A stretch of 22,629 bases of DNA from assembly GCA_037127585.1 (NCBI GenBank), contig JBAXYB010000046.1, positions 1 to 22,629 of the forward strand. Direction: 5' to 3'. Source of the DNA: CAINDI01 sp037127585 (GTDB lineage Bacteria; Verrucomicrobiota; Verrucomicrobiia; Palsa-1439). Below, piece after piece: positions 1 through 8,690 of this stretch. Positions within the stretch are counted from its first letter, which is position 1. The number at the start of each line of letters is the position of its first letter. Made by a program: the position numbers and the translations under genes. The notes below the pieces were generated by a model that searched no databases, was not told where the DNA came from, and saw nothing but the letters and a program-made list of their open reading frames with translations.

Positions 1-3000
1 ACTCGATCACCGTCTACGCCATCACGCGTGACGCTAACGGCAACTTCGTCGCCAACGTGACTGCCGATTCCTGGTCGTTGACCAGCATCACCGGCGGAGT
101 CGTCAGTGGCGACCTCGTCGGCAGCGGCGCGAACGCGACTTTCACCGGCCACTTGCTGGGCAGCGCGGTCATTCGCGTCGTGTCGGGCGCGTTGACGGCG
201 ACTGATTCTGGCACGTTGACCGTCCTCGCCGGCGCGGCGACGCAGACCCGGGTGGAAACGGCGGCCAACGGCAGCGGCGCCGTCGTCTCGGCACAGAACG
301 TCACCGCCGGCAACTCGATCACCGTCTACGCCATCACGCGTGACGCTAACGGCAACTTCGTCGCCAATCCGAGCGCGACCTGGTCGTTGCAGAACAGCAC
401 CGGCGGAGTCGTCAGTGGCGACCTCACTGGCAGCGGCGCGAACGTGACCTTCACCGGTCACCTGACCGGCACCACGAAGATTCAAGCCATCGCCAGCACC
501 TTCACCGGTCAGTCTGGAGTGCAAACGGTTGTGGTTGGTGCGGCGTCACAGACCCGCGTTGAAACCGCCGCGGACGGCAGTGGTTCCGTCGTAAGCGCGC
601 AGAACATCACCGCCGGCAACTCGATCACCGTCTACGCCATCAGCCGTGACGTTGGTGGAAACTATCTCGCCAATCCGAGCGCGACCTGGTCGTTGCAGAA
701 CAGCACCGGCGGAGTCGTCAGTGGCGACCTCACTGGCAGCGGCGCGAACGTGACCTTCACCGGTCACCTGACCGGCACCACGAAGATTCAAGCCATCGCC
801 AGCACCTTCACCGGTCAGTCTGGAGTGCAAACGGTTGTGGTTGGTGCGGCGTCACAGACCCGCGTTGAAACCGCCGCGGACGGCAGTGGTTCCGTCGTAA
901 GCGCGCAGAACATCACCGCCGGCAACTCGATCACCGTCTACGCCATCAGCCGTGACGTTGGTGGAAACTATCTCGCCAATCCGAGCGCGACTTGGTCCTT
1001 GCAGAACAGCACCGGCGGAATTGTCAGTGGCGACCTCGTCGCCAACGGCGCGAACGCGACCTTCACCGGCCAACTGACCGGCACCGCGAAGATTCAAGCC
1101 ATCGCCAGCACCTTCACCGGCCAGTCCGGTACGCAGACGGTCATCGCCGGCGCCGCCACACAGGTCCGTGTCGAGACTGCGGCGAACGGTAGCGGCGTCA
1201 TCGTCCCGGCGCAGAACGTCACCGCCGGTAGCTCGGTGACCGTTTACGCCATCACGCGCGACACCTTCGGCAACTTCGTCGCCAATCCCAGCTCGACGTG
1301 GTCGTTGATCAGTCTCACCGGCGGTGTTGTCAGCGGCGATCTGGCTGCGAGCGGAGCCAACGCGATGTTCTCCGGTAATTTGGTTGGCAGCGCCACGATC
1401 CGCGTGGTTAACGGTTCCTTCAACGGGAATTCGGGCACGCAGACTGTGATCGTTGGGCCGGCCACGAAACTGGCGATTCAAACGCAGCCGTCGTCCACAG
1501 CGATTGCCGGACAGACGTTCGCGCAACAGCCGGTCATCCAGATTCAGGACAGCAAAGGTAATGTGCGCACCGCCGATAACTCGACGGTCGTGACCGCCGC
1601 GCGCGGCACGGGCACCGGGACGTTGCAAGGCACGTTGACGGCCACGGCAGTCAACGGCGTGGCGACGTTCAGCAATCTTAATCACACGAAGGCAGAAACC
1701 ATTACGGTCGCCTTCAGCGCGTCCGGCCTGACCGGCGCGACCTCCGGCAACGTCGCAATCAGCGCGGCGCCGGCGACCAAGCTGGTCTTCACCACGGCGG
1801 CGCAGTCGCTGACGACCGGGGCCGCTTCCGCAACCATCACCGTGCAGCGTCAGGATCAATACAACAACCCGAACTCGTCGGATGCGACGATCAGCGTTGC
1901 GCTGAGTACGACCTCCAGCGGTACCTTCACTCCGGTCAGCCCGGTCGCGATCGCCAATGGCGCAAGCTCGGTCAACTTCACCTACACCGATTCGGTGGTC
2001 GGTACACCGACCATCACCGCGAGCGCAGCGCCGTTGACCGCTGCCACGCAAGTTGAAACCGTGAACGCCGCCACCGGCGCATGGATTCGCACGACCCTCT
2101 GTCTGGTTGTCCTCCCCGTTGCTGCCAGCGGGAATTGGAGTACTTCCGCCAACTGGGGCGGTGGCCTGATCCCTGACGGTCCGGACACCACCGCCGATTT
2201 CAGCACCCTGGATGCGTCGGCCTTGTGCGGTAATCCGACTGTCACGATTGACACGACCTCGCGCACGGTGGGGGCGTTGGAATTCGGCGACACCAGTAAC
2301 CTCAACACCGGGAATTACACTCTCACTGCCAGCGGCGGGGCCGGGCTGACGTTGCAGACCACCGTCGGCACACCGTCGATCACGCTGGTCACTGGCGGCG
2401 GCGGCGGCAACGCGACAATCAGCGCGCCCTTGGCCGGTACGCAGGGTTTCACGCTGAACGGCAACAGCTTCACGCTCACGCTGACCAGTGCCAACAACTA
2501 CAGCGGCACGACCACGGTTAGCTCGGGCACACTCGCAGTGCAAGCCAACGGTGGCCTTGGCAGCGGCAATGTCAGCGTGGCCAACGGCGCAGCGCTTACG
2601 CTCGGCACCGGCAGCAGCAATCCAACGGCAACCTACGTTGCCTCGACGGCCCGCGTGCTCTTGGCTGGCACCGCCACGGTGAACCTCAACTTCACCGGCA
2701 CGGACACCATCGCCGCCTTGTCGTTCGATGGCGGCTCGACTTTCCAAGCCGTCGGCACGTGGGGTTCGACCAGCTCGACCGCGGCTCACAAGGATTCCCA
2801 TTTTTCAGGATCGGGCATCCTGCAGATCGTCAGCCCGACCACGACGGCGCTTGTCTCCTCGGTCAATCCGTCCACATATAACCAGTCGGTGACGTTCACA
2901 GCGACCGTCAGTCCGGTTCCAGCCGGGACCGGTGTCCCAACCGGCACGGTGACCTTCAAGGACGGTGCCACCACTCTCGGCACCGGCACCCTGAACGGTT

Positions 3001-6000
3001 CCGGCGTGGCCACGTTTAGCACCAGCGCGCTCACGGCCGGCGGTTCGGCGCATTCGGTGACCGCGGTCTACGCGACTGACGGCAACTTCCTCGCGAGCAC
3101 CTCGCCGGCCGTGTCGCAAACGGTGAATCGGGCGACACCGACAGTCTCAGTGTGGCCGACCGCGAGCGGGATCACGTATGGCCAAGCGCTCTCCGCTTCG
3201 ACGCTCTCGGGCGGGTCGGCCTCGGTGCCTGGTACGTTTGCATTCACCGCGCCGTCCACGACGCCGGTCGCCGGCACGTACAGCGCCGCGGTGACATTCA
3301 CGCCGACCGACACGGCCAATTACACCACGGTGGCCGGCTCCGTGAACGTCGCGGTCGCCAAGGCCACGCCGGTTATCACTTGGAATAATCCGGCAAACAT
3401 CACCTACGGCACAGCGCTCAGTGCCGGCCAGTTGAATGCGACCACCCCGGTCGCTGGCAGTTTCGCCTACAACCCTGCCAGCGGCACCGTACTTAACGCC
3501 GGCAACGGTCAGGCATTAAGCGCGACGTTCACGCCGACCGACACGGTCAACTACAACACCGCCACGGCCACGGTGTCTATCAACGTCACCAAGGCGAGCC
3601 TGACCGTCACGGCCAATAACGCGAGCAAGATCTACGGCGCCGCCAACCCGACCTTTAGCGCCAGCTACAGCGGGTTTGTCAATGGCGACACCAGCAGCGT
3701 GCTCAGTGGTAGCCCGAGTCTGACGACGACGGCGACGACGAGCAGCCCGGTTGGGAGTTACACGATCACAGCGGCGGTCGGCACCTTGAGCGCGGCCAAT
3801 TACACGTTCACGTACGTCAACGGCACCCTAACGGTGAACCCGGCGACGTTGAGCATCACTCCGGACGGAAGCAAGAGCAAGACGTACGGCCAAGTGTTCA
3901 GTGCGTTCACCGGGACGGTGAGCGGGTTGCAGAACAGTGATGCCGTGTCGGTGACCTACGCCAGCACTGGAGCCGGGGCGACGGCCGGGGTGGGCAGCTA
4001 CGACATCACCGTGGCCAGCTACAACTTCACGACCGGCTCCGCTGCGAACTACACGATTACCCAGAACACCGCCACCGGCGGATTGACGGTGAATACGGCG
4101 AGTCTGACGATCACCGCGAAGGCGGACAGCAAGACGTACGGCCAGACCAAGACGTACGGGACGGGATTGGTAGCGGCAACGTATGCGACGATCAGCGGGT
4201 TGCAGAACAGCGATGCGATTGACACGCTGACGATCACGGACACGGACAGCGGCGGGGTGACGACTGCAGCGGCGGGCGGGACGTATCACCTGACACCGAG
4301 CGTGGCGCACTTTAGCACGGGTTCATCGGCCAACTACAGCATCACGTACAACACCGGACTGCTGACGGTCGGCCAAGCGGCGCTGACGGTGACGGCGACC
4401 GGGCCGAGCAAGGCGTACGGCACGGCGTTGACCGCCGGGTCGAGCACGGTCAACTTCAGCACCGCGGTCTTGCTGAACAGCGATGCGGTCACGAGCGTCA
4501 CTCTGACACCGAATGCGGCCGGGCTTTCGGCCTCGACTGCCGCGGGCAGCGCTTATGTGGTGACGCCGAGTGCCGCGGTGGGCTCGGGTCTCGCCAACTA
4601 CTCCATCGTGTACGTTGCCTATAATGGCACCGTCGGCAAAGCGACGCCGACGGTGGTGGTGACGCCGTACACGGTGACGTATGACGGCAACCCGCACACG
4701 GCGACAGTCACATCAATCACGGGTGTGAATGGCGAGACAGGAGCGACGGTCGGCACGGTCACGCTGAGCACGACGCACACGGCGGCCGGGACGTATAGCA
4801 GCGACAGTTGGAGTTTTACGGGCACGGCCAACTACAACAACATCGGCAGCACGACGATCACCGACACGATCAACAAAGTGACGCCGACGGTGACGGTGAC
4901 GGTGGGCAGCTACACCTACAACGGTTCGGCGCAGGGGCCAAACAGCTACGCAACGAGTCCTGCCGGTGACACCGGTGCGGCGACGTGGACCTATGTTGGG
5001 GTCAGCGGCACGACGTACGGGCCCAGCACGACTCAGCCGACGGCAGCGGGCAGCTATACGGCGACGGTGTCGCTGGCGGCGGACAGTAACAACAATACGG
5101 CTTCGTCGAGCACAACGGGTTTTACGATCAACAAGGCAACGGCGACGGTGGTGGTGACGCCGTACACGGTGGCGTATGACGGCAGCGCGCACACGGCGAC
5201 CTATACAATCAGTGGTGTCAACAGTGAGACGGGGGCGACCGTCGGCACGGTCACGTTGAGCACGACGCACACGGCAGCCGGGACGTATAGCAGCGACAGT
5301 TGGAGTTTCACGGGCACGGCCAACTATAACAACATCGCCAGCACGACGATCACGGACACGATCAGCGTGGCTACGCCGACGGTGTCGGTGTGGCCGACCG
5401 CGAGCGGGATCACCTACGGGCAAGCGCTTTCGGCTTCGACACTATCCGGCGGATCGGCCTCCGTGGCTGGCAACTTCACCTTCACCACGCCGTCCACGAC
5501 ACCGGGCGCCGGCACGTACAGTGCCGCAGTGACATTCACGCCGAACGACACGGCCAATTACACCACGGTGAGCGGCTCGGTGAACGTCGCGGTCGCTAAA
5601 GCGACGCCGGTGATCACCTGGAACAATCCGGCCGACATCACCTACGGCACCGCATTGAGCGGTACACAGTTGAACGCCAGTTCGGGCGGCGTGGCCGGTA
5701 ACTTCGTGTACACCCCGGCCAGCGGCACCGTCCTCAGCGCCGGCAACGGCCAGACGTTGAGCGCGCAGTTCACGCCATCCGACACGGCCAACTACAACAT
5801 ACCGTCTCCCAAGACGGTCAGCCTCAATGTCGGTAAGGCAACCCCGACGATTACGACGTTGCCGACCGCGAGCGGAATCACGTATGGCCAAGCGCTCTCC
5901 GCTTCGACACTCTCGGGCGGGTCTGCCTCGGTGGCCGGTACGTTTGCCTTCACTGCGCCGTCCACTATGCCCAGCGCCGGCACCTACAGCGCCGCGGTAA

Positions 6001-7883
6001 CGTTCACGCCCAACGACACGGCCAATTACACCACGGTCGCCGGCTCCGTGAACGTCGCGGTCGCCAAGGTCACGCCGACCTTGTCCGTCGCCAACTCGCC
6101 GGTGACATACAATGGCGCCGCGCGGACAGCGACAATCAACAGTTCCGTTGCCGGTACCGTCAGCAATGTTAAATATGACGGCTCAGCCACGGCGCCGACC
6201 GCCGTTGGCACGTACGCCATCACAGCGGATTTTGCCCCGACGGATAGTATCACTTACACCAGCCTCACCGGCGCTGCGGCTGGCACCTTCGTCATCCAAA
6301 AGGCCACGCCGACATTGTCCGTTGGCAATTCGCCAGTGACGTTCTCAGGCTCGCCGCAAGCGGCGACCGTCAACGGTTCGGTGGCCGGCACAGCCAGTAA
6401 CGTGAAGTACAACGGCTCCGCCACGGTGCCCACCGCCGCTGGCACGTACACTATCACGGCGGATTTTGCTCCGACCGATAGCGCCAATTACAACAGTCTG
6501 ACCGGCGCCGCGGCCGGCAACTTCGTGATCAACTTGACCAGCTTGGTCATCACCGCCAGTGCCCAGAGCAAGACCTACGGCACAGCGATCGCGTTGGGAA
6601 CGACGGCGTTCACGACCAGCGGGCTACTGCCGGGCGACTCCGTCACCAGCGTGACCTTAAGCAGCAACGGCGGGACCGCCGCCACCGATGCCGCCGCCGG
6701 TTACACCATCGCGGCCAGCGCGGCGGTCGGCACAGGCTTGAGTAACTATTTGATCACCTACCAGACCGGCGTTCTTACGGTGAATCCGTTGGTGGTCCAG
6801 TTGACGGGTGGCCGGATTTACGACGGCACGGCAACGGCGGCGGCGGGCATCTTTACCATCGGCAACAAGGTCAGCGGCGATACGCTGACGCTGTCCGGCA
6901 GCGCGACCGTGGCGAGCAAAAATATCGGCACGCGCAGCATCACCTCGTTCAGCGGGTTGACGTTAGGCGGCGCCTCCGCCGGTAACTACACCTTCACCGG
7001 TGCGAATGGTTCTGTGAGCATTGCGACGCGGCTGTTGACGGTGACTGCCACCGGCCAGAACAAGAACTACGACGGCAACACCACCGCCACGGTCACGCTC
7101 GCGGATGACCGTGCCAGCGGCGACTCCCTCACCCTGGGCTACACCAGTGCGACGTTTGCCGACAGCGCCATTGGCGGCGGGAAGATAGTCACCGTGACCG
7201 GGATCACCGTGACCGGCTCCGATGCCGGCAACTACACCTTCAACGGAACGACCACGACCACTGCGGATATCACAGGCGTACCAGTTGTGACCACGCACCC
7301 GGCCAGCCAGTTGGTGCCGGCCGGGACTCCGGTCGCGTTCAACGCGGTAGCTACTTCCGGTGCAACGGTGCAATGGGAAGTTAGTGCCAACGGTGGCACG
7401 AGTTACGCCCCAGTCCCGGGTGCCGCTGTCATCCCGCTGACGCTCACGGTGAGCCCGGCCGATAACGGCAAGAAGTTTCGCGCCAAATTCAGCAATGCTT
7501 TCGGCACCACGCCGTCAAACCCGGCGGACTTGACGGTGCCTGCTGATAACATCAGCTCGCAAGTCACAGTGACTCGCGGTGCTCTTACATACAACTACAC
7601 GACCCAGCGATTTGTTCAGATGATAACAGTTAAGAATAACAGTGCCGCATCTATTCAAGGGGTATTCTCGCTGGCATTGGATAGTCTCAGTGGCAATGCC
7701 TCGCTGTACAACAAAACGGGAAATACAAGTGCCGCAGCACCGTCAGCCAGCTCGTATATTGACCTTAGTGCCGCAAGCTTGAGTCCAGGTGCGACAACGA
7801 CCATCTCGCTGCAGTTCGTGAATCCGACCCGAGCCGCGATCACTTACACTCCGCGTGTCTTGGGCGGACCGGGTGCACGATAA
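1..7883 (+). CDS. Giant secreted/surface repeat protein (Ig-like, MBG, YDG domains), 5' partial
   Basis: The frame is open from the left edge (first full codon at base 3), and the sequence before the GTG at 57 continues the same repeat, so the true start lies outside the window. Order seen: 102-residue Ig-like units (to about 1460); two further Ig-like segments (1461-2065); a beta-helix-like stretch with NWSTSANW and an autotransporter-type NNYSGTTTVSSGTLAV motif near 2490; an Ig-like domain (about 2830-3130); many MBG-type repeats with ITYG or KTYG and NYT motifs (3132-6780); two YDG-type domains with YDGTATA and YDGNTTA (6781-7270); an Ig-like domain (7275-7545); and a distinct C-terminal domain of about 110 residues. 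It is rich in Thr, Ser, Ala and Gly, and I saw only two cysteines. No sorting signal, beta-barrel or PEP-CTERM tail is present. An adhesin or surface-layer role is inferred from architecture; the secretion route is unknown. Confidence 0.85.
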   Translation, partial: SITVYAITRDANGNFVANVTADSWSLTSITGGVVSGDLVGSGANATFTGHLLGSAVIRVVSGALTATDSGTLTVLAGAATQTRVETAANGSGAVVSAQNVTAGNSITVYAITRDANGNFVANPSATWSLQNSTGGVVSGDLTGSGANVTFTGHLTGTTKIQAIASTFTGQSGVQTVVVGAASQTRVETAADGSGSVVSAQNITAGNSITVYAISRDVGGNYLANPSATWSLQNSTGGVVSGDLTGSGANVTFTGHLTGTTKIQAIASTFTGQSGVQTVVVGAASQTRVETAADGSGSVVSAQNITAGNSITVYAISRDVGGNYLANPSATWSLQNSTGGIVSGDLVANGANATFTGQLTGTAKIQAIASTFTGQSGTQTVIAGAATQVRVETAANGSGVIVPAQNVTAGSSVTVYAITRDTFGNFVANPSSTWSLISLTGGVVSGDLAASGANAMFSGNLVGSATIRVVNGSFNGNSGTQTVIVGPATKLAIQTQPSSTAIAGQTFAQQPVIQIQDSKGNVRTADNSTVVTAARGTGTGTLQGTLTATAVNGVATFSNLNHTKAETITVAFSASGLTGATSGNVAISAAPATKLVFTTAAQSLTTGAASATITVQRQDQYNNPNSSDATISVALSTTSSGTFTPVSPVAIANGASSVNFTYTDSVVGTPTITASAAPLTAATQVETVNAATGAWIRTTLCLVVLPVAASGNWSTSANWGGGLIPDGPDTTADFSTLDASALCGNPTVTIDTTSRTVGALEFGDTSNLNTGNYTLTASGGAGLTLQTTVGTPSITLVTGGGGGNATISAPLAGTQGFTLNGNSFTLTLTSANNYSGTTTVSSGTLAVQANGGLGSGNVSVANGAALTLGTGSSNPTATYVASTARVLLAGTATVNLNFTGTDTIAALSFDGGSTFQAVGTWGSTSSTAAHKDSHFSGSGILQIVSPTTTALVSSVNPSTYNQSVTFTATVSPVPAGTGVPTGTVTFKDGATTLGTGTLNGSGVATFSTSALTAGGSAHSVTAVYATDGNFLASTSPAVSQTVNRATPTVSVWPTASGITYGQALSASTLSGGSASVPGTFAFTAPSTTPVAGTYSAAVTFTPTDTANYTTVAGSVNVAVAKATPVITWNNPANITYGTALSAGQLNATTPVAGSFAYNPASGTVLNAGNGQALSATFTPTDTVNYNTATATVSINVTKASLTVTANNASKIYGAANPTFSASYSGFVNGDTSSVLSGSPSLTTTATTSSPVGSYTITAAVGTLSAANYTFTYVNGTLTVNPATLSITPDGSKSKTYGQVFSAFTGTVSGLQNSDAVSVTYASTGAGATAGVGSYDITVASYNFTTGSAANYTITQNTATGGLTVNTASLTITAKADSKTYGQTKTYGTGLVAATYATISGLQNSDAIDTLTITDTDSGGVTTAAAGGTYHLTPSVAHFSTGSSANYSITYNTGLLTVGQAALTVTATGPSKAYGTALTAGSSTVNFSTAVLLNSDAVTSVTLTPNAAGLSASTAAGSAYVVTPSAAVGSGLANYSIVYVAYNGTVGKATPTVVVTPYTVTYDGNPHTATVTSITGVNGETGATVGTVTLSTTHTAAGTYSSDSWSFTGTANYNNIGSTTITDTINKVTPTVTVTVGSYTYNGSAQGPNSYATSPAGDTGAATWTYVGVSGTTYGPSTTQPTAAGSYTATVSLAADSNNNTASSSTTGFTINKATATVVVTPYTVAYDGSAHTATYTISGVNSETGATVGTVTLSTTHTAAGTYSSDSWSFTGTANYNNIASTTITDTISVATPTVSVWPTASGITYGQALSASTLSGGSASVAGNFTFTTPSTTPGAGTYSAAVTFTPNDTANYTTVSGSVNVAVAKATPVITWNNPADITYGTALSGTQLNASSGGVAGNFVYTPASGTVLSAGNGQTLSAQFTPSDTANYNIPSPKTVSLNVGKATPTITTLPTASGITYGQALSASTLSGGSASVAGTFAFTAPSTMPSAGTYSAAVTFTPNDTANYTTVAGSVNVAVAKVTPTLSVANSPVTYNGAARTATINSSVAGTVSNVKYDGSATAPTAVGTYAITADFAPTDSITYTSLTGAAAGTFVIQKATPTLSVGNSPVTFSGSPQAATVNGSVAGTASNVKYNGSATVPTAAGTYTITADFAPTDSANYNSLTGAAAGNFVINLTSLVITASAQSKTYGTAIALGTTAFTTSGLLPGDSVTSVTLSSNGGTAATDAAAGYTIAASAAVGTGLSNYLITYQTGVLTVNPLVVQLTGGRIYDGTATAAAGIFTIGNKVSGDTLTLSGSATVASKNIGTRSITSFSGLTLGGASAGNYTFTGANGSVSIATRLLTVTATGQNKNYDGNTTATVTLADDRASGDSLTLGYTSATFADSAIGGGKIVTVTGITVTGSDAGNYTFNGTTTTTADITGVPVVTTHPASQLVPAGTPVAFNAVATSGATVQWEVSANGGTSYAPVPGAAVIPLTLTVSPADNGKKFRAKFSNAFGTTPSNPADLTVPADNISSQVTVTRGALTYNYTTQRFVQMITVKNNSAASIQGVFSLALDSLSGNASLYNKTGNTSAAAPSASSYIDLSAASLSPGATTTISLQFVNPTRAAITYTPRVLGGPGAR
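237..1460 (+). repeat. Tandem array of 102-residue (306-bp) Ig-like units
   Basis: Four full units begin at about 237, 543, 849 and 1155, preceded by a partial unit from the left edge. Each starts near T(Q/R)VETAA(N/D)GSG, continues through AG(N/S)S(I/V)TVYAI and WSL, and ends in a QTV hydrophobic strand. The outer units have diverged. The inner ones are nearly or fully identical. Confidence 0.9.
361..991 (+). repeat. Perfect 306-bp tandem duplication
   Basis: Bases 361-685 and 667-991 are identical when compared base by base at a shift of 306. The first mismatch on the right is at 992 (t against c at 686). This is 2.06 copies of one unit inside the coding repeat array. The period is a multiple of three, so the reading frame is kept. 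Confidence 0.92.
3132..3362 (+). repeat. MBG-type 77-residue unit, copy 1
   Basis: The unit begins with ATPTVSVWPTASGITYG and ends with VNVAVAK. Closely related copies lie at 5370-5600 and 5838-6068. Copies 1 and 2 are each followed by a related unit starting ATPVITWNNPA (3363-3593 and 5601-5837), so a two-unit block was duplicated as a whole. Confidence 0.85.
4651..4874 (+). repeat. TVVVTPYTV-type unit, copy 1
   Basis: The unit carries VVVTPYTVTYDG, TTHTAAGTYSSDSWSFTG and NYNNI. A near copy lies at 5146-5366, 495 bases further on, with a different unit (TVGSYTYNGSAQGP) between them. Confidence 0.8.
5146..5366 (+). repeat. TVVVTPYTV-type unit, copy 2
   Basis: Near-identical to 4651-4874 except around TATYTISGVNSE, where it is one codon shorter than the copy-1 segment TATVTSITGVNGE. 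Confidence 0.8.
5370..5600 (+). repeat. MBG-type 77-residue unit, copy 2
   Basis: Protein-level match to 3132-3362, with many silent third-position differences in the DNA. For example, it has tacgggcaagcgctttcg where copies 1 and 3 have tatggccaagcgctctcc. Confidence 0.85.
5838..6068 (+). repeat. MBG-type 77-residue unit, copy 3
   Basis: Third copy of the 77-residue unit. In silent positions it follows copy 1 (3132-3362) more closely than its neighbour copy 2. It is followed by a different pair of units starting at 6069. Confidence 0.85.
6069..6536 (+). repeat. Pair of 78-residue tandem units
   Basis: Units 6069-6302 and 6303-6536 share TPTLSV(A/G)NSPVT, NVKY(D/N)GSAT, ITADFAPTDS and LTGAAAG at matching positions. 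They form a direct tandem duplication that is older than the 306-bp one. Confidence 0.8.
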
Positions 7884-7909
7884 TTATTAAGAGAGGGCTA
7901 AAATCGACC

Positions 7910-7938
7910 TTGACGGTGGTAATTGGTTGAGTTATATG
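7910..7938 (+). promoter_or_regulatory. Probable sigma70-type promoter for the PEP-CTERM gene
   Basis: TTGACG at 7910-7915 is followed after 17 bases by TATATG at 7933-7938. The start codon at 7985 lies about 40 bases after the expected transcription start. The site sits in the 101-base gap after the giant gene, so the small gene can be transcribed on its own. Confidence 0.5.
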
Positions 7939-7984
7939 AACCAACGATTAAATGGCTCCAATGCAACAGATTCGCTAAAACAAA

Positions 7985-8623
7985 ATGAGAAGGCGGTTCA
8001 ACAAAATTTGGGCAGCAATCGCGCTTATTTTTTCGATCGGTGCTCCGATTGCGCAGTCGACGACAATTAACTACAGCGTCGACCTCAATACCACCGCACT
8101 GACTGCGTACACTGCGCCTTTCTACCTCGACTTTCAGTTGCTTGACGGCCCAGGTTCTCTAAACGGCAATACGACTGCGACGATCAACAATTTTACCATT
8201 GTTGGCGGTTCATTGGGCGCACTGGAGTTTTCCGACTCTGCTTCTTGGAGTGGCTTACAAGGTGTATTGTCTAACAGTATTGCCTTTAGCGAATTAGTGC
8301 TTCAGTTAACCCCAGGTTCCCAATTAAAGTTTGATGTTAGCTTTGTTACGCCTGTAGCTGTCCTTGCCCAGGCACCAACTTTTTCCGCACAGATCCTTTA
8401 TGGTGGACTCTTTCCGGGCGTGATCGGTGGCGTGCCAACAACTTTCGCTGGTGACGGCGTGTCTTTTTTGATCATCGACAATACGCAGCCATCGCCAGCC
8501 AGCCAGTATGAGCTACTGAGCAGCGCCGTTCCCGAACCGTCGATCGCGTTTCTGTTTCTGTCCGGATTAGTGGTGATTATTGCCCGTCGTCGATCCAAAG
8601 TCACCGCTCAGGTTTTGGCCTGA
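7985..8623 (+). CDS. PEP-CTERM sorting domain protein
   Basis: A 212-residue exported protein. It has a basic N-terminus and a hydrophobic signal segment (IWAAIALIFSIGAPIAQS), then a beta-rich body starting TTINYSVDLNTTAL. The C-terminus is a classic PEP-CTERM tripartite tail: VPEPS, a hydrophobic helix (IAFLFLSGLVVII) and the basic run ARRRSK. In known systems such tails are recognised by an exosortase/EpsH enzyme in the inner membrane and link export to extracellular polysaccharide. No exosortase is in this window. The body resembles short PEP-CTERM proteins of Verrucomicrobiota from memory, but I cannot name the family firmly. No clear Shine-Dalgarno site precedes the ATG. The DNA is visibly less GC-rich than the gene before it. 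Confidence 0.85.
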   Translation: MRRRFNKIWAAIALIFSIGAPIAQSTTINYSVDLNTTALTAYTAPFYLDFQLLDGPGSLNGNTTATINNFTIVGGSLGALEFSDSASWSGLQGVLSNSIAFSELVLQLTPGSQLKFDVSFVTPVAVLAQAPTFSAQILYGGLFPGVIGGVPTTFAGDGVSFLIIDNTQPSPASQYELLSSAVPEPSIAFLFLSGLVVIIARRRSKVTAQVLA

Positions 8624-8690
8624 TCGGCCGGTTAGTCGCTTGCCTGTTTCTACCGTTTTTTGACGCCCAACTGGCTTTGGATTGTCGAAC

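Noticed and set aside
57..59. GTG at 57 as the start of the giant gene
   Set aside because: The frame is open to the left edge, and the upstream codons continue the same 102-residue repeat, so the gene is truncated by the window.
237..1460. Regular repeats considered as a CRISPR array
   Set aside because: The units are 306 bases, contiguous and in frame, without spacers; they encode Ig-like repeats.
852..2801. Long minus-strand open frame (649 codons) opposite the giant protein gene
   Set aside because: It is Arg/Gly/Ala-rich, mirrors the DNA repeats of the sense gene and has no domain pattern; it is a GC-rich shadow.
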